Source: Achromobacter sp. UMC46 (lineage in GTDB: Bacteria > Pseudomonadota > Gammaproteobacteria > Burkholderiales > Burkholderiaceae_B). From it: 64,000 nucleotides of DNA. The DNA lies in contig NZ_LZZS01000005.1 of the NCBI RefSeq assembly GCF_014170335.1, positions 496,001 to 560,000 of the forward strand, given 5' to 3'. The notes under the pieces are model-generated. The model worked only from the letters and a program-made list of their open reading frames with translations, had not been told where the DNA came from and did no database searches. Made by a program: the position numbers and the translations under genes. Below, in pieces: positions 61,224 to 64,000 of this stretch (the stretch's first letter is position 1; every line of letters starts with the position of its first letter).

Positions 61224-63656
61224 TCAGCGCCCGTGCCAATACCGTCGCCCGCGCTCGCGCTGCGACCACACGCGCAACCCCTGCGTGGCGGATGCCGCCA
61301 TCACCGCCCCGTCCCGGTCGCTGCGCCAGAATGCCGCCCCCGCGCGTAGCCAGCGCCGCGCGACCGCCGGCGCCGGATGACGGAACCGGTTCAAGTGGCC
61401 CGCCTGCGCCACCGCATGGCTGGCCTGCATCGCCGCCACCCAGTCCCGTCCCGACGACGACGCCGAACCGTGATGCCCCGCCATCACCACGTCCGTCGCC
61501 GGCACGTCAAGCGCCACCAGTTCGCGCTCCTGCGCCACCCCGATATCGCCCGTCAGCAGCAGCGAATGGCTGGCGCCCTGCACGCGCAACACGCAACTGT
61601 CGGCGTTGCGGTCGGTGACCGCCCCGCTGCCGCCTCCGACCGGATGCATAAAGGTGAACGTCACGCCGTCGACCTCCCAGGCATCGTTCCGTTGGCACCG
61701 CAGCATCGCTTGCGGCAAAACCGGCGGCGCGGCGGGTGTAGATACGGATCCACCCGTATCCGGCCACATCCGCGCATCCCGCCGCACAAACGCCGCCACA
61801 TCGAACGACGCGTAGCTGCGCCGCACCGGCACCGCGGCAAGCACCGCGCGCGTACCGCCCACGTGGTCTTGATCGGCATGCGACAGCACCAGCACATCCA
61901 GCGCCCCGATGCCGCGCGCCCGCAAGAACGGCGCCACCACGCGCTCGCCGGCGTCGCTGCCGCCGTAATGGCGCGGGCCCGCATCGAACAACAACGTCTG
62001 GCTAGCCGTTTCCACCAGGATCGCGCTGCCCTGCCCCACATCCAACGCGCTCATCCGCCAATGGCCGGGGTCCGGCCGATCAGGCCGCCAGCACAGCAGC
62101 GGCAACATGCAGACCCATCCCAGATGCCGCGCCGGCCAGCCCCGCACCTGCAAGGCCCACACCATCCCCGCAACCGCCAGCAGCAACCACGGCCACGGCG
62201 CGGCCGCCACCGCAAAGCTGGCCCACCCTGCATTGCCCACCCACGCCACCGGCACCATCGTGTAGTCGAACGCCGCCAGTCCCAGCTGCCCTACCCAGGC
62301 GGCGACCCCCTGCGCGCCCGGCAACACCGACAGCGCCGCGCACAGCAACGCCAGCGGCGTCACGACAAACGTCACCGACGGAATCGCCACCGCATTGGCA
62401 AGCGGCGAACCGACCGACACCTGATACACCAGGAACGCCAGCAACGGCGTCAAGCCCAACGTGACCAGCAACTGCAAGCGCGTCGCGTGGCCCAGCCTAG
62501 TCATCAACCGCCTGCGCCAGCCCGCCTCCGCATTGAACGGCGCATCCGCGATGCGCAACAGAATCGCCACTGCCCCGAACGACAGCCAGAAACCCGGCGA
62601 CAACGGCGCCCACGGATCCAACGCCACCACCCCCGCCGCTGCGCAAGCCAGCACCCGGCCTGCCGTCAACGGCAACCGCGACATCGCCGCCGCCAGCACC
62701 ACCGACAGCATGAAGAACGTACGACGCGCCGGCACGCCCCACCCGGCCAGCAAGCAATACAGCAAGGCCACCACCGCCGCCGCCGCCCCGCCCGCGACCC
62801 GCGACGGCGCAAACTCCGCCAGCCCCACGCCGCGCCAGCGCGCCAGACGCCACAACGCCGCCACCAGCAAGCCGGCGATCCCTGCGATCGACGTCACGTG
62901 CATGCCGCTGATAGACACCAGATGCGTAATGCCGCTGCGGTTGAAGATGCGCCAGTCGTCCCGCGCCACGCCCGCCTGGTCCCCGATGGCCAATGCGATC
63001 AACACCGGCGCATAGCGATGCTCGCCCAAGGCCTTGCGCAGCCCCTCTCGCACCAGATGCCGTGCGCGCTCAATGGCGATGCCCGGCGACGCCCAGGGCT
63101 GGTCGTCCAGCAATTTGGGTTGCCCCCGCACCGTACCTACCGCGCGCAGGCCGCGCGCGAACATCCGCGCCTCCGCATCCGGCCCCGCCGGGTTCAGCAA
63201 ACCATGCGGACGCCTCAATACCAGCGCCATGCGCCAGACCTGGCCGGGCAGCAGCTGGGGGATGTCCTGCAACGTTCCACGCTTTGCGCCGGGCGGCGCT
63301 TGCCATGTCACCTGGATGCGCGAGGGTATGCCGGGCCGGGCGGGTTCCGCCAACTCTGCCACAAAGCGTTGATGACGATCGTCCCCATCAGCCAGTTCAG
63401 CCACGCGCAGGATCAGGCGCGACACCTGATCCTGATGCTCGTCCGCCAAAGCGTCGTCCAACCGGAGTTGGGCCTGGAGGCTAGCATTGAGCGTGCCGGC
63501 GCATAGTCCCAGCAGCAGGGCAGAGGCAATACGAAGTGCTTCGCGGCGGCCGTGTGCCCAGCAGACTGACGCAACTACGCCCAACACCGCAGCCAGCGAC
63601 AACAGGACAGACCCCGGCAATGCCGGCAAGCCCTGCACGACCCCCGCGCCGGCCAC
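61224..63656 (-). CDS. comEC: ComEC/Rec2-type DNA uptake protein
   Basis: An 810-residue inner-membrane protein. N-terminal soluble OB-like part, Competence core with several helices (THLVSISGMHVTSIAGIAGL, GVPARRTFFMLSVVLAAAMS), and a C-terminal metallo-beta-lactamase domain with VLSHADQDHVGGTRAVLAAV near residue 590 and MAGHHGSASSSGRDWV near 750. It carries single-stranded DNA across the inner membrane in natural transformation. The listed start is the GTG at 63656. The best ribosome site (AGGAG) instead faces an ATC codon at 63686, which would give an N-terminus TGRSFCLAFVAGAGVV. Confidence 0.93.
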   Translation of the reverse strand: MAGAGVVQGLPALPGSVLLSLAAVLGVVASVCWAHGRREALRIASALLLGLCAGTLNASLQAQLRLDDALADEHQDQVSRLILRVAELADGDDRHQRFVAELAEPARPGIPSRIQVTWQAPPGAKRGTLQDIPQLLPGQVWRMALVLRRPHGLLNPAGPDAEARMFARGLRAVGTVRGQPKLLDDQPWASPGIAIERARHLVREGLRKALGEHRYAPVLIALAIGDQAGVARDDWRIFNRSGITHLVSISGMHVTSIAGIAGLLVAALWRLARWRGVGLAEFAPSRVAGGAAAAVVALLYCLLAGWGVPARRTFFMLSVVLAAAMSRLPLTAGRVLACAAAGVVALDPWAPLSPGFWLSFGAVAILLRIADAPFNAEAGWRRRLMTRLGHATRLQLLVTLGLTPLLAFLVYQVSVGSPLANAVAIPSVTFVVTPLALLCAALSVLPGAQGVAAWVGQLGLAAFDYTMVPVAWVGNAGWASFAVAAAPWPWLLLAVAGMVWALQVRGWPARHLGWVCMLPLLCWRPDRPDPGHWRMSALDVGQGSAILVETASQTLLFDAGPRHYGGSDAGERVVAPFLRARGIGALDVLVLSHADQDHVGGTRAVLAAVPVRRSYASFDVAAFVRRDARMWPDTGGSVSTPAAPPVLPQAMLRCQRNDAWEVDGVTFTFMHPVGGGSGAVTDRNADSCVLRVQGASHSLLLTGDIGVAQERELVALDVPATDVVMAGHHGSASSSGRDWVAAMQASHAVAQAGHLNRFRHPAPAVARRWLRAGAAFWRSDRDGAVMAASATQGLRVWSQRERGRRYWHGR

Positions 63657-63686
63657 AAAAGCCAGACAGAATGAACGCCCGGTGAT

Positions 63687-64000
63687 GTCCTTCTCCTAAA
63701 ACCAGGAGCGTAGGACGCGGGGCAGCACGCCGGATCATCCAGTGAATGCGTTTGTCCACCTCGGGAAACCATCGATCCGACGCCCTGCTTTCCCACGCGC
63801 ACTGTGTTCCCCTGACCACACCCCGCGTTGACAAACCCCTTCCCGGTATCTTAGGATTCGCCCTCTTTTCCACCCCCTTCCTTTCTGAGTGCAACCGTGT
63901 CTGCCATCCGTCACTACGCCTAAACGCCGACGACTACCGCCCTGGTAATCGCGGTCTGCCTGCGCGCCCCTTGCTGCTCGACGCCTGCGTCTTGAGCGCA
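63687..64000. other. Right edge of the window, no assignable gene
   Basis: This 314 bp region lies divergent to comEC. It holds a short plus-strand frame with a GTG near 63898 that closes after eight codons (SAIRHYA), and no longer coding frame with family likeness. A gene may start beyond the window; I cannot assign anything here. Confidence 0.4.

Noticed and set aside
63896-63923. Eight-codon frame SAIRHYA as a leader peptide
   Set aside because: No following gene is visible in the window and no attenuator hairpin can be shown, so a regulatory role cannot be supported.

Overview
The window is a 64 kb piece of a high-G+C beta-proteobacterial chromosome. It most resembles the Alcaligenaceae (Achromobacter/Bordetella group): it is rich in Bug-type and TRAP solute receptors, LysR regulators and small catabolic gene sets, and carries a short tandem repeat of the kind scattered through these genomes. 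This is a judgement from gene content and protein style, not from a database match. No rRNA, tRNA, CRISPR array, phage or insertion sequence was seen.

Layout. 0-12 kb: catabolic and hypothetical genes, including three regulator/target pairs (LysR with an oxidoreductase; a GlxA-type regulator divergent from an isochorismatase-family hydrolase; an AraC regulator divergent from an AhpD-like protein). A broken fragment of another GlxA-type regulator lies at 11.3 kb. 12-17.5 kb: a divergent MurA paralogue, then a three-gene cassette with more A/T-rich codons. The cassette encodes two long coiled-coil proteins with membrane-active segments, which look like alpha-helical pore-forming toxin subunits, and a nitrilase-fold enzyme. 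This is the best candidate for an undescribed system. 17.5-32 kb: an acyl-CoA thioesterase/BAAT-family gene with a Bug receptor, a TakP-like TRAP operon, a DUF1415 gene with an M20 peptidase, a LysR gene, three tandem 83-84 bp repeats, a hydrolase with a Bug receptor, a chemotaxis receptor and a LysR gene. 32-47 kb: purL, a second TRAP operon, greB, a PHP phosphoesterase, an alpha/beta hydrolase, cfa, and a GMC oxidoreductase with a divergent LysR.

47-51 kb holds the assimilatory nitrite reductase genes nirBD. They are preceded by a sequence that fits the full sigma-54 promoter consensus, with an intrinsic terminator between that promoter and nirB. They are followed, by start/stop overlap, by the wreck of a NasR-type nitrate sensor/ANTAR antiterminator from which almost the whole middle has been lost. 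51-53 kb is a MarR-MFS efflux pair with repeated operator-like sequences. 53-60.6 kb is a LacI-controlled sugar-acid pathway: TRAP receptor, fused TRAP permease, VOC protein, RuBisCO-like protein and four-carbon acid sugar kinase. The last two have relatives in D-apionate catabolism, but the usual first enzyme is replaced here by a VOC protein. The window ends with a TonB-C-domain protein and comEC, whose best ribosome-binding site faces an ATC codon.
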